In this document: in pieces, positions 5,090 through 5,593 of the stretch
How the letters are laid out: each line of letters opens with the position of its first letter
Numbering within the stretch: the stretch's first letter is position 1
Assembly (NCBI GenBank): GCA_023441125.1
Contig: JAEZQV010000468.1
Coordinates: 1 to 5,593 of the forward strand
Length of the DNA stretch: 5,593 nucleotides
From: Bacillota bacterium
Lineage (GTDB): Bacteria; Bacillota_C; Negativicutes; Sporomusales; Sporomusaceae
Direction of reading: 5' to 3'
The notes under the pieces: model-generated
Databases searched by the model: none
Told to the model about the DNA's origin: nothing
The model's input: the letters and a program-made list of their open reading frames with translations, nothing else
Position numbers and translations under genes: made by a program

Positions 5090-5593
5090 ATGGCAAAACT
5101 TGTAGAATGTGTACCCAATTTTAGTGAAGGCCGGCGGCCGGAGGTAATTGCCGCCATTGTCAATGAAGTGAAAAATGTGCAGGGGGTTACGCTGCTCAAT
5201 GTTAACTCCGACGCCAGCCACAACCGTACTGTCGTCACGTTTGTCGGCGAGCCGCAAGCCGCCAAGCTGGCGGCCTTCAATGCCTGCGCTAAAGCCGCCG
5301 GGCTTATTGACATGGAACAGCATCAGGGCGAGCATCCCCGCGTTGGCGCAACCGACGTCATTCCCTTTATTCCGGTAAGTGATATTTCCATGGAGGAGTG
5401 CGTTGCGCTCGCCAATGAACTGGGCCAGGAAATCGGTGAGAAACTGAATATTCCCGTCTATTTATATGAAGCGGCTGCCAAAACGCCGGCCCGCGTTAAA
5501 CTGCCTGATGTCCGCAAAGGCGAGTATGAAGGGCTGAAAACGGCCATTACCACACCGGAACGTCAGCCTGACTACGGCCCGGCGCGGATGCAC
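5090..5593 (+). CDS. ftcD: Glutamate formiminotransferase, N-terminal part (3' end outside window)
   Basis: The enzyme transfers the formimino group from N-formimino-L-glutamate to tetrahydrofolate, releasing glutamate and 5-formimino-THF. It thus ends histidine breakdown and feeds the one-carbon pool. The visible 168 residues align without gaps, from memory, with the N-terminal subdomain of mammalian FTCD: LVECVPNFSEG (4-14), NRTVVTFVG (45-53), LIDMEQHQGEHPRVGATDV (72-90), PFIPV (92-96), PVYLYEAAA (122-130), GEYEGL (144-149) and PDYGP (160-164). His82, the catalytic histidine in the mammalian enzyme, is conserved. The frame runs open to the right edge. It cannot be told whether the full protein is the ~300-residue monofunctional form or a fusion with cyclodeaminase. 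It is co-oriented with hutI and follows it closely, consistent with its use of the HutI product. Confidence 0.96.
   Translation, partial: MAKLVECVPNFSEGRRPEVIAAIVNEVKNVQGVTLLNVNSDASHNRTVVTFVGEPQAAKLAAFNACAKAAGLIDMEQHQGEHPRVGATDVIPFIPVSDISMEECVALANELGQEIGEKLNIPVYLYEAAAKTPARVKLPDVRKGEYEGLKTAITTPERQPDYGPARMH

Overview
The window carries part of a histidine-degradation (hut) gene cluster, with every gene on the + strand. In order it holds the C-terminal end of histidine ammonia-lyase (hutH), a cysteine-rich protein with two [4Fe-4S] ferredoxin motifs, a complete long-form urocanate hydratase (hutU), a complete imidazolonepropionase (hutI), and the N-terminal 168 residues of glutamate formiminotransferase (ftcD). 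Both ends cut through genes, so the cluster continues on each side.

The four recognised enzymes form one linear pathway. HutH turns histidine into urocanate and ammonia. HutU hydrates urocanate to imidazolonepropionate. HutI opens the ring to give N-formimino-glutamate. FtcD moves the formimino group to tetrahydrofolate and releases glutamate. This tetrahydrofolate branch saves the one-carbon unit, unlike the HutG or HutF routes, and suits anaerobes that use folate one-carbon metabolism. A formimino-THF cyclodeaminase would be expected nearby, but none is visible here.

Layout: hutH (bases 1-386) is followed after 28 nt by the Fe-S gene (415-1407), so these two are probably co-transcribed. 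A 177-nt gap (1408-1584) holds two short palindromes and a good candidate promoter ahead of hutU (1585-3621). A 181-nt gap (3622-3802) holds a long imperfect inverted repeat. Then come hutI (3803-5065) and, 24 nt later, ftcD (5090 to the end). Each complete gene start has a purine-rich Shine-Dalgarno sequence.

The organism is probably an anaerobic Firmicute. The strong Shine-Dalgarno sites, near-balanced base composition, long-form HutU, monocluster hut/ftcD layout and a clostridial-style multi-cysteine ferredoxin protein all point that way. A member of the Negativicutes (Sporomusa/Pelosinus-like) is my best guess, but this is inference from style and gene content, not from a marker gene.

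The least ordinary element is the Fe-S protein placed between hutH and hutU. None of the known hut reactions needs an iron-sulfur electron carrier. I see no mobile element, CRISPR array, tRNA or rRNA.
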